Below are positions 43,046 to 51,002 of a DNA stretch of 64,000 nt, in pieces. Location: assembly GCA_044358835.1 (NCBI GenBank), contig JBIKNF010000005.1, positions 49,651 through 113,650 of the forward strand, given 5' to 3'. Both the position numbers and the translations under genes were made by a program. The first letter of the stretch is position 1; each line of letters opens with the position of its first letter. Source of the stretch: JAJTHC01 sp044358835 (GTDB lineage Bacteria > Cyanobacteriota > Vampirovibrionia > Vampirovibrionales > JAJTHC01). A model generated the notes under the pieces. That model saw only the letters and a program-made list of their open reading frames with translations. It did not search any database and had not been told where the DNA came from.

Positions 43046-44596
43046 ATGACTCAGTCAGAAAATAAACTGTTTTACGGCGACAATTTAGACGTGTTGAAAC
43101 GTCATATTAAAGATGAAACCGTCGATTTATGCTATATTGATCCCCCTTTTAATTCTAAACGTAACTATAACCAGATTTATAATGCGATTGGAGAAGAAGA
43201 CAAAGCCCAAGCACAGGCGTTTGTGGATACATGGGAATGGAACCATCAGGCAGAAATAGACTTACGTTCGATTTATGAAGGCTATGGATTCACCGAACAA
43301 ACGATTAACCTCATTCAAGGGCTAGAAAAAGTCTTACGAAAAGGGGCGTTGTTGTCTTACTTGGTAAGCATGACTTTACGCATCAATGAAATTTGGCGTG
43401 TGCTGAAGCCCACAGGTAGTTTTTATTTGCATTGCGATCCTACGGCAAGCCATTACTTAAAGCTGGTCTGCGACAGCATCTTCTGCGGAGGCGGACGTGG
43501 TGGCGAGTATCTGAATGAGATTGCTTGGTGCTACAGTCATGGAGGGAGATCCAAAAAACACTTTGGTAAAAAACATGATATTATCCTATTTTACGCTAAA
43601 TCTAAGACCCATTTGTTTAACGATACGAGTATTCGTATAAACATGAAATCAGGTAAAACTAGTTTTGGTGGGAAACTTGAGATTGATGAAGATGGTAGAG
43701 AGTACAGATTAGTCTATGGAAGCAAAAATGCAAAAGGAGAGACCAAGTATTATAAATACTATTTGGATGAAGGTAAAATCCCAGAAGACTGGTGGACGGA
43801 TATAAATTCTATTCAGGCTTCGTCTGCTGAACGGCTAGGCTACCCGACGCAAAAACCGCTGGCACTTTTAGAGCGTATTGTGCAAGCAAGTTCTAATGAA
43901 GGAGACGTGGTGCTAGATGCCTATTGTGGATGTGGCACAACCGTAACGGCTTCTCAAAAATTAAACCGTCAATGGATTGGGATTGATATTACTTATCAAT
44001 CCATATCACTGATTCTAAAACGTCTCGCCGATACCTATGGGGAAGAAGTCATCCAGACGGAGCAGTTGACCTTAAGCGGTGTTCCGAAAGATTTAGCAGG
44101 GGCCAGAGCATTGGCAAACAAAGCGGATGATCGTTTGCGTAAAGAGTTTGAAAAATGGATTATTCTCACCTATTCTAATAATCGCGCGATTATCAATGAA
44201 AAAAAAGGGGGAGACGGTGGCATTGATGGGATCTCAAGATTTCCCAAAGGTCAAGGTGAACATGGTAGTGTGATTTTTTCAGTGAAAAGCGATAAAATCG
44301 TGAATCCTTCCTATGTAAGAGACTTAGCAGGGACTGTTTTAAAAGAAAATGCGGATATGGGTATTTTACTTTGCTTAAACGAACCCAGTAAAGGTGTAAA
44401 ACAAACCGCCAGTGAATATGGGATGTGGACGCACTCATGGAATAATCAAGACTATCCTAAGGTTTTAGTAATTAGTGTAGAAGAGATTCTTGAAAATGGA
44501 CTTCGTTTAGATAAATCACTTGCGGGAGTCGTATTAAAAGAAGCCGTTAAAGATGACACAAGTAAACAAGTTTCTTTGTTTGACGTAAGTGGGTGA
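43046..44596 (+). CDS. DNA adenine/cytosine-N4 methyltransferase fused to Mrr-like PD-(D/E)xK nuclease domain
   Basis: 516 residues. Motif IV DPPF at about 32-35 precedes motif I (DAYCGCGTT, about 290-299), the order of beta-class amino-methyltransferases; the segment between (about 140-250, AT-rich) is the likely target recognition region. After about residue 350 comes a C-terminal domain with GGDGGIDGI and FSVKS, which fits the D...(E/Q/S)xK core of Mrr-like restriction endonucleases. It may thus be a one-polypeptide restriction-modification enzyme or a methyltransferase with a regulatory nuclease-like domain. Bracketed by 69-bp direct repeats, so acquired as a unit. Confidence 0.82.
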   Translation: MTQSENKLFYGDNLDVLKRHIKDETVDLCYIDPPFNSKRNYNQIYNAIGEEDKAQAQAFVDTWEWNHQAEIDLRSIYEGYGFTEQTINLIQGLEKVLRKGALLSYLVSMTLRINEIWRVLKPTGSFYLHCDPTASHYLKLVCDSIFCGGGRGGEYLNEIAWCYSHGGRSKKHFGKKHDIILFYAKSKTHLFNDTSIRINMKSGKTSFGGKLEIDEDGREYRLVYGSKNAKGETKYYKYYLDEGKIPEDWWTDINSIQASSAERLGYPTQKPLALLERIVQASSNEGDVVLDAYCGCGTTVTASQKLNRQWIGIDITYQSISLILKRLADTYGEEVIQTEQLTLSGVPKDLAGARALANKADDRLRKEFEKWIILTYSNNRAIINEKKGGDGGIDGISRFPKGQGEHGSVIFSVKSDKIVNPSYVRDLAGTVLKENADMGILLCLNEPSKGVKQTASEYGMWTHSWNNQDYPKVLVISVEEILENGLRLDKSLAGVVLKEAVKDDTSKQVSLFDVSG

Positions 44597-44682
44597 AAGC
44601 TGAAACGGTTTAAAAACCTAGAACAGGCTATGGTTGAGTCGTTTATCGCCCCCTGCGCAAACGCACCTGTTATGAAACGGAT

Positions 44683-44751
44683 CCTTTTTTAGCGAGACGC
44701 TTGACGCAGCGCTTAGACCTTGTTAAGCTAATGAAGTCTTCACATACAACC
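44683..44751 (+). repeat. 69-bp direct repeat, right copy, promoter of grxD
   Basis: Second copy of the 42958-43026 sequence, with the same TTGACG-N17-TAAGCT promoter. It ends 20 bp before the grxD start. As grxD is a core gene, this is probably the ancestral copy. Confidence 0.85.
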
Positions 44752-44770
44752 CTTGAAATGGAACCTGATC

Positions 44771-45124
44771 ATGAACGCCCTTGAAAATAGCCCTTTTTAC
44801 CCTGAAGTTCAAGCCGAAATCGCCGAAAACCCCATTATGATTTACAGCAAAGGCACCCAAGACTTCCCCCGTTGCGGATTCACCCTGCGTTTAAAAGACA
44901 CCTTTGAACAACTGGGCGTCGATTTTGTGATGCAAGATGTGTTAGACAACCCTGAAAAACGCCTGTTTTTAAACGAGTTTTGCGAATGGCCTACTTTACC
45001 CAAAGTGTTCGTGCAAGGCGAGTTTTGTGGAGGTACCGACATTATTTTAGACATGCTTCAAAAAGGCGAACTCCAACCCATTCTTGAAAAAATCAAGGCC
45101 TCTGTTCAAACGAATCACGCGTAA
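44771..45124 (+). CDS. grxD: monothiol glutaredoxin, Grx4 family
   Basis: 117 residues. CGFT is the monothiol active site (context FPRCGFTLR); WPTLPKVFVQGEFCGGTDI holds the glutathione-binding TVP-like loop and the GG-D pair. These proteins bind [2Fe-2S] clusters with glutathione and pass them on. The ATG at 44771 is preferred over an earlier TTG. The next gene starts within its stop (TAATGA), so it is coupled to a YgfZ-like Fe-S factor. Confidence 0.93.
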   Translation: MNALENSPFYPEVQAEIAENPIMIYSKGTQDFPRCGFTLRLKDTFEQLGVDFVMQDVLDNPEKRLFLNEFCEWPTLPKVFVQGEFCGGTDIILDMLQKGELQPILEKIKASVQTNHA

Positions 45125-46794
45125 TGATAGCGCTTTTTACAGCACAATTAAAGGCCATTGAGTCTGGGCAGCCACGATTGGTTGATCTTTTGGGCCTGTA
45201 CAGCGCGTTTGAACTCACAGGAAAAGATGTGGCGGATTACTTGCAACGGCGAACGTCTAACGATGTGAAGGCGTTAGAGGTAGGACAAACGCAGGTCAAT
45301 AGTTTTTTGAGCAAAACCGCGGGTATTCAATGCCTGTTTCAGTTGTGGAAAACGGCTGAAACAACCTTTTTAGCGGTGGTGGAAACCCCCTTGGCCGAAA
45401 CATTTGAAGCGGAAGTCGTCAAATTCAAACTCATGGAATGCTTTACACTCAAGCGTTTAGATTCACCCCTAACACTGGTAATTCATCCCCCTCAGTCCCT
45501 CAAAACAGACAAAAACAGCCTTCAAACCCCAACACTTCTGCTAGGTAAAAGCGCTATGCAGGCCTGCTTGTTGAACACTTCAACACGCGAAGATTCCCTT
45601 GAAACACTTTCAATGCAAGACTTTCAAGCTTTACAAGCCCTCTGCGGAGTCCCCCGTTACGGGGTCGACTACACGCAGGCAACCAAGCTTCCTGAAACGG
45701 CGTGGGAAGCGTTTGCTTTCAGCGAAACGAAAGGGTGCTTTTTGGGGCAAGAAACACTAGCCAAAGTCAAAACCTATGGCGGGCTCAAACAAACGCTCAT
45801 GGGTGTGTGGGTGCCAAAAGCGTCGCTTGAAAGCTTGGGCATCGAGCCACAAAGCCCCGTCCTGCTCAGCAGTGAAACGGGGGAGCCTCAAGAAATCGGG
45901 CAGTGGGGCCATGCAGTGGCACTAGAAGAAGGCGTGTATGCCTTGGCGTACCTACACCGTGCTTTTCGCAGACCGGGGCAATCCTTGCCGTTGGCGGTGT
46001 TGGGCGGTCGAATCGAAGCACACGTGGCGCTACCGCCCTACCTCAATTTAAGCACCCAAGCGGACGAAAAGCCTCAACGGCTTTACGAATCGGCGATGCA
46101 ACGCTTTGTAGAAGGCGATTTAGCGGCCAGCATCACCGCGATGCAAGAAGTCGTTGAAGCATTTCCGCACTATTGGCCAGCGCAAGAAGGCCTTGCGGTG
46201 CTGTTAGGGCGGGCTGAACGCTATGAAGAGGCCATGACGATTTTAAAAGCCCTGATTGCGCAAAACCCCGATTGGGTGATGGCATATACGAATTTGTCGA
46301 TTTATGCGTTGCGTTTGGGCAGTAAGGAAGAGGCTGAAACGTGGAAAGCCGAAGGCACTCGCGTGGCGATGCGACTAAAAATGGCCGAAGTGATGGCTCA
46401 AAAACAATCGATGCAAGGCGATGCGACCGCAGAAGCCCGTCGTTTAAAAGAAGTCGAAGAGGCTCATCAGAAACGCCAAGACCAGCTTGTGGAGCGCGTT
46501 TCTCTATTTGAACAAGCCCTTACCTACAGCCCAAACGACGCCCTCGCTCACTACGGCAAAGCCACCGCCCTACAGGAACTCGAACGATACGCCGAAGCCG
46601 CTAACGCCTATGAACAGACGGTTTCACTCAACCCCAAGCAGAGCAAAGCCTATGTAGGTTGGGCCGAATGCCTTGACGCCCTTGGGCATCACGAAAGCCT
46701 TCAAAGCGTGGTGCTTAAAGGCATTGATGTAGCCAGCCAACGTGGCGATCTTCAACCTTTGGCGCGTTTGAAAGAACTGGCACAGACGCTGTAA
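45124..46794 (+). CDS. YgfZ/GcvT-like folate-binding protein fused to TPR repeats
   Basis: 556 residues. The N-terminal two-thirds resembles YgfZ/IBA57, with TSNDVK near residue 42 and the diagnostic KGCFLGQETLAK near 202-213, whose Cys is conserved for Fe-S cluster work with folate. Residues about 320-545 hold TPR units (for example RLYESAMQRFVEGDLAASI, ALAHYGKATALQELERYAEAANAYEQ). YgfZ proteins end at about 330 residues, so the TPR part is an added module. Overlap with grxD puts two Fe-S maturation proteins in one operon. Confidence 0.85.
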   Translation: MIALFTAQLKAIESGQPRLVDLLGLYSAFELTGKDVADYLQRRTSNDVKALEVGQTQVNSFLSKTAGIQCLFQLWKTAETTFLAVVETPLAETFEAEVVKFKLMECFTLKRLDSPLTLVIHPPQSLKTDKNSLQTPTLLLGKSAMQACLLNTSTREDSLETLSMQDFQALQALCGVPRYGVDYTQATKLPETAWEAFAFSETKGCFLGQETLAKVKTYGGLKQTLMGVWVPKASLESLGIEPQSPVLLSSETGEPQEIGQWGHAVALEEGVYALAYLHRAFRRPGQSLPLAVLGGRIEAHVALPPYLNLSTQADEKPQRLYESAMQRFVEGDLAASITAMQEVVEAFPHYWPAQEGLAVLLGRAERYEEAMTILKALIAQNPDWVMAYTNLSIYALRLGSKEEAETWKAEGTRVAMRLKMAEVMAQKQSMQGDATAEARRLKEVEEAHQKRQDQLVERVSLFEQALTYSPNDALAHYGKATALQELERYAEAANAYEQTVSLNPKQSKAYVGWAECLDALGHHESLQSVVLKGIDVASQRGDLQPLARLKELAQTL

Positions 46795-46930
46795 GACCCC
46801 GTAAAAAATAAAATCGTGGGTTTTAGGCACTAGGCATCGGAGCGAAAAGTTGTCATACTGAAAAAGAGTGGCTTTTATCAACAGGCCTTCACACACCCAG
46901 AAAACTCCTTGAAAATCGAGTAAAAAACCG

Positions 46931-47183
46931 ACTTTCGTGGACAAAAATCGGACTTTCGTGGCCAAAAAACAGACTTTCGTGGACAGAAATCGGACTTTCG
47001 TGGCCAAAAAACAGACTTTCGTGGACAGAAATCGGACTTTCGTGGCCAAAAAACAGACTTTCGTGGACAGAAATCGGACTTTCGTGGACAGAAAACAGAC
47101 TTTCGTGGCCAAAAATCGGACTTTCATGGCCAAAAAACAGACTTTCGTGGGTCAAAAAGTCGACTTTTGTGGGTCGAAAAAGC
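46931..47183. repeat. 21-bp tandem repeat, about 12 units
   Basis: ACTTTCGTGG recurs at 46931, 46952, 46973 and on at exact 21-bp steps to 47141, then 47163. The other half of the unit alternates between CCAAAAAACAG and ACAGAAATCGG types, giving a partial 42-bp super-repeat. All reading is possible because 21 is a multiple of 3, but no start site with a good ribosome site is seen. It lies between convergent gene ends. Confidence 0.9.
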
Positions 47184-47190
47184 CCCTTTT

Positions 47191-47934
47191 TTAATACTTG
47201 TCGAGCATCTTCTGCACGTTCATCGGGTTCGACGGCGATTGAAACAACGACTTTTGTTCCGCAAAGTTGGGCCACACTAACAAGTCGCCCGACTCATTTC
47301 GCCAACGCATCCAGCCGATGGGGCGCTCTTCGCCCAAGTCTCTCAATTCCACCAAAAGCCAGTTGCCACGCACATGAAGCACCCGAACACCTTGAACGAA
47401 GGTTACTTTGGCCAGCGGGGCGCTTTCTTCAGGCCGTAAATACACGGATTTCATTTCTGTAGAAATGCCGTTGAGCCAGTTAAATCCATACTTTTTGGCA
47501 TACAGGCGCATAAAACTCGACCAATCCACCAGCGCGGAATCGCCTTCGGCGGGGGGGGCAAGCCACGCGTCTTGTTCGGGCAAATGAGGCAGACGCACCT
47601 TCACCCAGCCGTCTGCAGTGTCGTCCACCGCGGGTAAAAAAGCCATGCCCTTGTTGGGCACAAAGCTGAGAAAAAAGTCGTGAGCCGTCATGGGGGTGGG
47701 GTGGTGAAGGCTCTGTATGACAGCATCTTGGCTATTTGGCCAGTGCAATTCTTCAGCCAGTGGGGCTTGAAACGACGGCGCTTCATAAAAACGCACGGGC
47801 GAACGCAAATCCACCACCCCGATGCTACGGGTAAGGGCGGGGGTGGGAAAGTATTGGGGATCCGCAAAGGCGGGCTGGGCAAGCAGAAGACTGCCTAAAA
47901 GCACCGCCATGGCGTGAAAAAGTCGGGTAAGCAT
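47191..47934 (-). CDS. secreted protein, possibly with bacterial SH3-like domains
   Basis: 247 residues from the ATG at 47934, which gives a good signal peptide (MLTRLFHAMAVLLGSLLLA, cut after AFA). Later starts at 47994 would hide it. Two beta-rich stretches (about 30-115, with VRFYEAPSF; about 165-235, with VRVLHVRGNWLLVELRD and GWMRW) look like SH3b-type folds. Such proteins bind cell wall. GGGAGAAA precedes the start, and a GTATACT -10 box lies about 25 bp upstream. Confidence 0.65.
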   Translation of the reverse strand: MLTRLFHAMAVLLGSLLLAQPAFADPQYFPTPALTRSIGVVDLRSPVRFYEAPSFQAPLAEELHWPNSQDAVIQSLHHPTPMTAHDFFLSFVPNKGMAFLPAVDDTADGWVKVRLPHLPEQDAWLAPPAEGDSALVDWSSFMRLYAKKYGFNWLNGISTEMKSVYLRPEESAPLAKVTFVQGVRVLHVRGNWLLVELRDLGEERPIGWMRWRNESGDLLVWPNFAEQKSLFQSPSNPMNVQKMLDKY

Positions 47935-48002
47935 GGTGGGGGTTTCTCCCGTTATGGCTTTAGTATACGGCATTTTGGAAGAAAAAGGATCCACACAACG
48001 GC

Positions 48003-48626
48003 TTATTTTAAGCGAAACATCACTTCATTGCGACGCTTGGAAGGCCACGTAAAAGGCCCGTTGTACGCGGCAAAAATCTCATGGCGATCTGGCTCAAAAA
48101 TCAAGCCCTTTTTAATCACCCAGGCGTCCAACTCATTTTTATGAGCCGTCAAGTTTTTCGTATTAAAACCGCCGTTAAAGGTTTTGACCGCGACTTTCAT
48201 GGCGGGGGCTTCCACCAAGTGAATGCGATCGCTATTGGGTTTGGGTAATGTTTTGAGCGTTTGTTTTCGAGGCATTACAAAGCGAAACGCCCAGCGCGCT
48301 GGACTAAAACAACTCCCACGAATGATGAGTTCTTGGAAGACGGGGATCGTCATGGCGAGTTTTTCGCCCGTGGCGTTTTGCCCGCTAATGTAGCCAAACA
48401 ACAGGCGAAAGCCCTGATTGGCGGTCTCTTCACGGTCGCCTTCTGGCATGCCTTCTAGCATGACTTCGGCCAAAACCATAGGCGGGTAGTGGCGGACTTC
48501 ATAGGCGCCGTCCTTTTTTTCAACCGTGTAGGGGGGTTGTTCGTACTTGGCATTGCTTTGGGGCATAAATTTAAAAATTCCTATTACAACGAAGAGGGCG
48601 AGTATCGTCCCAAATAACTTGTTCAT
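48003..48626 (-). CDS. SOUL family heme-binding protein
   Basis: 207 residues from the ATG at 48626 (AAAGGA 9 bases upstream). A hydrophobic N-terminal helix (FGTILALFVVIGIFKF) anchors or exports it. The SOUL pattern is clear: YTVEKKDGAYEVRHYPPMVLAEV, GFRLLFGYISGQN, EKLAMTIPV, and near the end RNEVMFRL. SOUL proteins bind heme or tetrapyrroles. Monocistronic; lies 68 bp from the SH3-like gene. Confidence 0.88.
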   Translation of the reverse strand: MNKLFGTILALFVVIGIFKFMPQSNAKYEQPPYTVEKKDGAYEVRHYPPMVLAEVMLEGMPEGDREETANQGFRLLFGYISGQNATGEKLAMTIPVFQELIIRGSCFSPARWAFRFVMPRKQTLKTLPKPNSDRIHLVEAPAMKVAVKTFNGGFNTKNLTAHKNELDAWVIKKGLIFEPDRHEIFAAYNGPFTWPSKRRNEVMFRLK

Positions 48627-48769
48627 CACGTGGTTTCCTTTCAGCTTGTTTCGACTAGGTCTTGTTTCAACTAGATTTAGTGTAGCGTTTTTCACAAACA
48701 AGTCAAGGGTAAGCGTCTTAAAAGAATGTTAAGGAAGGCATCGGCGCCCAGCGCAGAAACACGTGGGGG

Positions 48770-48798
48770 TTGACAGGAGGGTGCCTTTTACTTAATAT
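48770..48798 (+). promoter_or_regulatory. promoter of modular paralogue 1
   Basis: TTGACA (48770-48775), 17-bp spacer, TAATAT (48793-48798). Nearly consensus; leader of about 60 bases. Confidence 0.85.
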
Positions 48799-48865
48799 AG
48801 CGACTGAAGCCGTTTGGGCGTTTCTCTTTGTTTACTCTCTCTACCCTTTTAGAAAGGTTTTACCC

Positions 48866-49300
48866 ATGATTACCACGATGACGCCTGTTCGCGAGATGCC
48901 TTCTTCCACAAGGCCTACGCCCCCTTTTACCCCCCCCAATACCAAAAGTATAGCTTCTCAAGGCGCCCCAGCTCTCCAGCAACGTCAGGGGTTTGACGAG
49001 CATATTCTGGAACAATTAGGACAAGAAACTGATAGTCTATTTCAATCTTTAAGTTCAAGGCCTAATACACGCCGCGAATTATTTGACAGTGTAAACAAAT
49101 TAGAAGAGAAAGTAGTTGTTATAATTGCTACTTTTAAAGGAAAGTTATGGCCACCTGATTCATTACTAGAAAACCTTGGCTTAAAAAGTGCCTACGAATC
49201 ATTCAAGATAAAACCTGGACCAATTGAATCCTATCAAGAATTATTGAAACGTATACAAAATGCAAGGGAGTTAATTCTAGCTACAGATACACAAAAATAA
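48866..49300 (+). CDS. modular paralogue 1: conserved Pro/Thr-rich N-terminus, variable C-terminus
   Basis: 144 residues, function unknown. AGAAAGG precedes the ATG. Residues 1-44 (MITTMTPVREMPSSTRPT..., then PNTKSIASQGAPALQQRQG) are almost the same as in the gene at 50496; residues 45-144 are unrelated, helical, charged and AT-rich. No signal peptide or membrane segment. After the TAA the same frame stays open for 40 more sense codons to 49421, so the gene may have been shortened by a stop mutation. Neighbours of the same kind follow, each with its own promoter and terminator. Confidence 0.65.
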   Translation: MITTMTPVREMPSSTRPTPPFTPPNTKSIASQGAPALQQRQGFDEHILEQLGQETDSLFQSLSSRPNTRRELFDSVNKLEEKVVVIIATFKGKLWPPDSLLENLGLKSAYESFKIKPGPIESYQELLKRIQNARELILATDTQK

Positions 49301-49487
49301 AATCGTGACATAACTCCCAACGGCGCTAAACCAGAGCGGAAGACAATACAAGATTTAATAACAGAACAAGTCCCCCCTGAATCACCATTTAGAAGCTTTA
49401 TTAGAGTTATGTTTGGCATATAATTCTCTTTTAAAATTGAGTTATGGCTTGTTTTTGCCTAATGTTCAAAACTTTTAATCGTTAACG

Positions 49488-49517
49488 CCTCCTTGCCTCG
49501 TTGGGAGGCATTTTTTA
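49488..49517 (+). terminator. terminator after modular paralogue 1
   Basis: GCCTCC (49488-49493) pairs with GGAGGC (49505-49510), followed by A and six T. The same sequence recurs at 50346. Confidence 0.85.
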
Positions 49518-49540
49518 TGGAAGGCCTTCGGGGTGGGGGT

Positions 49541-49569
49541 TGACAGGCGGGTGCCTTTTACTTACTATT
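49541..49569 (+). promoter_or_regulatory. promoter of modular paralogue 2
   Basis: TTGACA (49541-49546), 17-bp spacer matching the other two copies, TACTAT (49564-49569). Sequence similarity to the sister promoters stops just after the -10. Confidence 0.8.
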
Positions 49570-49632
49570 TAAAATGAAGCTCATAATTCATTTCTCTTTA
49601 AAATACCACCCCCTTTTAGAAAGGTTTTTCGC

Positions 49633-50292
49633 ATGTTTACGTCTGGTTTCACTTCTCCTTCTTTGGCTTTTTCACCTTACACGAATGCCGTTTTTACCCC
49701 CCCCAATACCAAAAGTAAAGTAAAAGAACCTATACCCGCCTCGCAACAACGCCAAGGCTTTTCTATTGCTGAACTGATTGCCTGTGCGATACGAGGGGGT
49801 ATCTCAAAGCAAGCATTTTTAGAAAGTCTACCAAATGATGCACACTCAGCATTTGAAAACGCTTGTGAGCATTTAATACAAAACTATCATAAAATAAGCA
49901 AAAGCCCTGACCCTGACCTTTCGATACAACGGAATCCCCAACTAGAACGCACCTATGCCCAGTATTTACAGCAACATTATAAGCTAGATTTTCAAACGGT
50001 GAGCGCATGGCTTAATGGTGATGCGATAGACCCACGCAGACTTGTTCGAAAACAAGATACCTATGACTGGTTGATTCAAAAACTAGGTTATTATTTTAAG
50101 GTACTTCAAAATCCAGAGTGTCAAAACTATATAGAGGACTACCCTAGGTTACCTGAGATCGTGCAATCTCAATATTTGTATGAAGTACAAAACAATCGTG
50201 AATTTCGAAATCGCGTATATGCTATTAATGAATTTATGCGGTTAAAAGAATTGATTGAGCAGAATCCAGTATTTAACCGATTCAGAAAATAA
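49633..50292 (+). CDS. modular paralogue 2: related N-terminus, different C-terminus
   Basis: 219 residues, function unknown. The start MFTSGFTSPSLAFSPYTNAV differs from its sisters, but the block FTPPNTKSK...ASQQRQGF is shared with them at about residues 20-43. The rest is AT-rich, helical, with many Gln, Asn and Tyr, no membrane segment and no catalytic motif I can name. AGAAAGG precedes the ATG. Its own promoter and terminator flank it. Confidence 0.65.
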   Translation: MFTSGFTSPSLAFSPYTNAVFTPPNTKSKVKEPIPASQQRQGFSIAELIACAIRGGISKQAFLESLPNDAHSAFENACEHLIQNYHKISKSPDPDLSIQRNPQLERTYAQYLQQHYKLDFQTVSAWLNGDAIDPRRLVRKQDTYDWLIQKLGYYFKVLQNPECQNYIEDYPRLPEIVQSQYLYEVQNNREFRNRVYAINEFMRLKELIEQNPVFNRFRK

Positions 50293-50345
50293 GAGATAAC
50301 TCTTCTGTCTATTGATTTTAGTCTAAGACTTTCTTTAGGAATAAC

Positions 50346-50375
50346 GCCTCCTTGCCTCGTTGGGAGGCGTTTTTT
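50346..50375 (+). terminator. terminator after modular paralogue 2
   Basis: GCCTCC (50346-50351) pairs with GGAGGC (50363-50368), followed by G and T6. Near-identical to the one at 49488, as part of a duplicated terminator-promoter unit. Confidence 0.85.
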
Positions 50376-50399
50376 ATGGAAGGCCTTCGGGGTGGGGGG

Positions 50400-50428
50400 T
50401 TGACAGGCGGGTGCCTTTTACTTAATAT
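50400..50428 (+). promoter_or_regulatory. promoter of modular paralogue 3
   Basis: TTGACA (50400-50405), 17-bp spacer, TAATAT (50423-50428); one base in the spacer differs from the paralogue 1 promoter. Confidence 0.85.
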
Positions 50429-50495
50429 AGCGACTAAAGCCGTTTGGGCTTTTCTCTTTGTTTACTCTCTCTACCCTTTTAGAAAGGTTTTACCC

Positions 50496-51002
50496 ATGAT
50501 TCCTACGATGACGCCTGTTCGCGAGATGCCTTCTTCCACAAGGCTTACAACCACTTTTACCCCCCCCAATACCAAAAGTATAGCTCCTCAAGGCGCCCCA
50601 GCTCTCCAGCAACGTCAGGGGTTAACAACAAAGACGCTCCTTCTTTTAAATGAACAAATAAATAGACACCTGGAACAGTCAACACATGGAGCGACTAAAG
50701 AAGCCCGTCTACGGGCTAGAAAGTTGTTGCAAGAAAAAACAGATCTCCTAAATTACTATATTAGTCTCTTGAGATGTTGGGACTGGTTATATGGGGCTTC
50801 ACGTGCCGAGTTGAGAGAAGACTACAAAGAGTGGTTATTGTGTAAGGGCTACTCAAGTAAATATTTGGGTGGATTTAATGCTATAAATGCATTTGTGAGA
50901 TCCAGAACACTTGGACAAGCAACAAATCTTCGTATAAATTTTCAGGGGATCAAAACCAAGCTTTCCAAAGATCTAAAAACCTTAAACGCTGGTGGAAAGT
51001 AG
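50496..51002 (+). CDS. modular paralogue 3: N-terminus as paralogue 1, different C-terminus
   Basis: 168 residues, function unknown. From the promoter to about codon 42 the DNA is about 95 percent identical to that of the gene at 48866; identity then stops abruptly after CAGGGGTT. The C-terminal 125 residues are AT-rich, basic and helical (for example EARLRARKLLQEKTDLLNYY) and unlike either sister. Its last 21 bp overlap the convergent speB gene. Confidence 0.65.
   Translation: MIPTMTPVREMPSSTRLTTTFTPPNTKSIAPQGAPALQQRQGLTTKTLLLLNEQINRHLEQSTHGATKEARLRARKLLQEKTDLLNYYISLLRCWDWLYGASRAELREDYKEWLLCKGYSSKYLGGFNAINAFVRSRTLGQATNLRINFQGIKTKLSKDLKTLNAGGK

Noticed and set aside
43046..44596. Part of a multi-gene restriction-modification or BREX/DISARM island
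   Set aside because: Neighbours are rpsT and grxD, both core genes; no specificity subunit, helicase or other defence gene is next to it.
46931..47183. CRISPR array
   Set aside because: Units are contiguous at 21 bp with no unique spacers, and no cas gene is in the window.
46624..47275. Several long frames through the 21-bp repeat, on both strands
   Set aside because: A repeat of 21 bp without stops leaves frames open automatically. None has a good ribosome site, and one runs antisense into the YgfZ-like gene.
48764..51002. Prophage fragment
   Set aside because: No phage structural, lysis or replication gene is seen; each gene has its own sigma70-type promoter and terminator, unlike phage operons.
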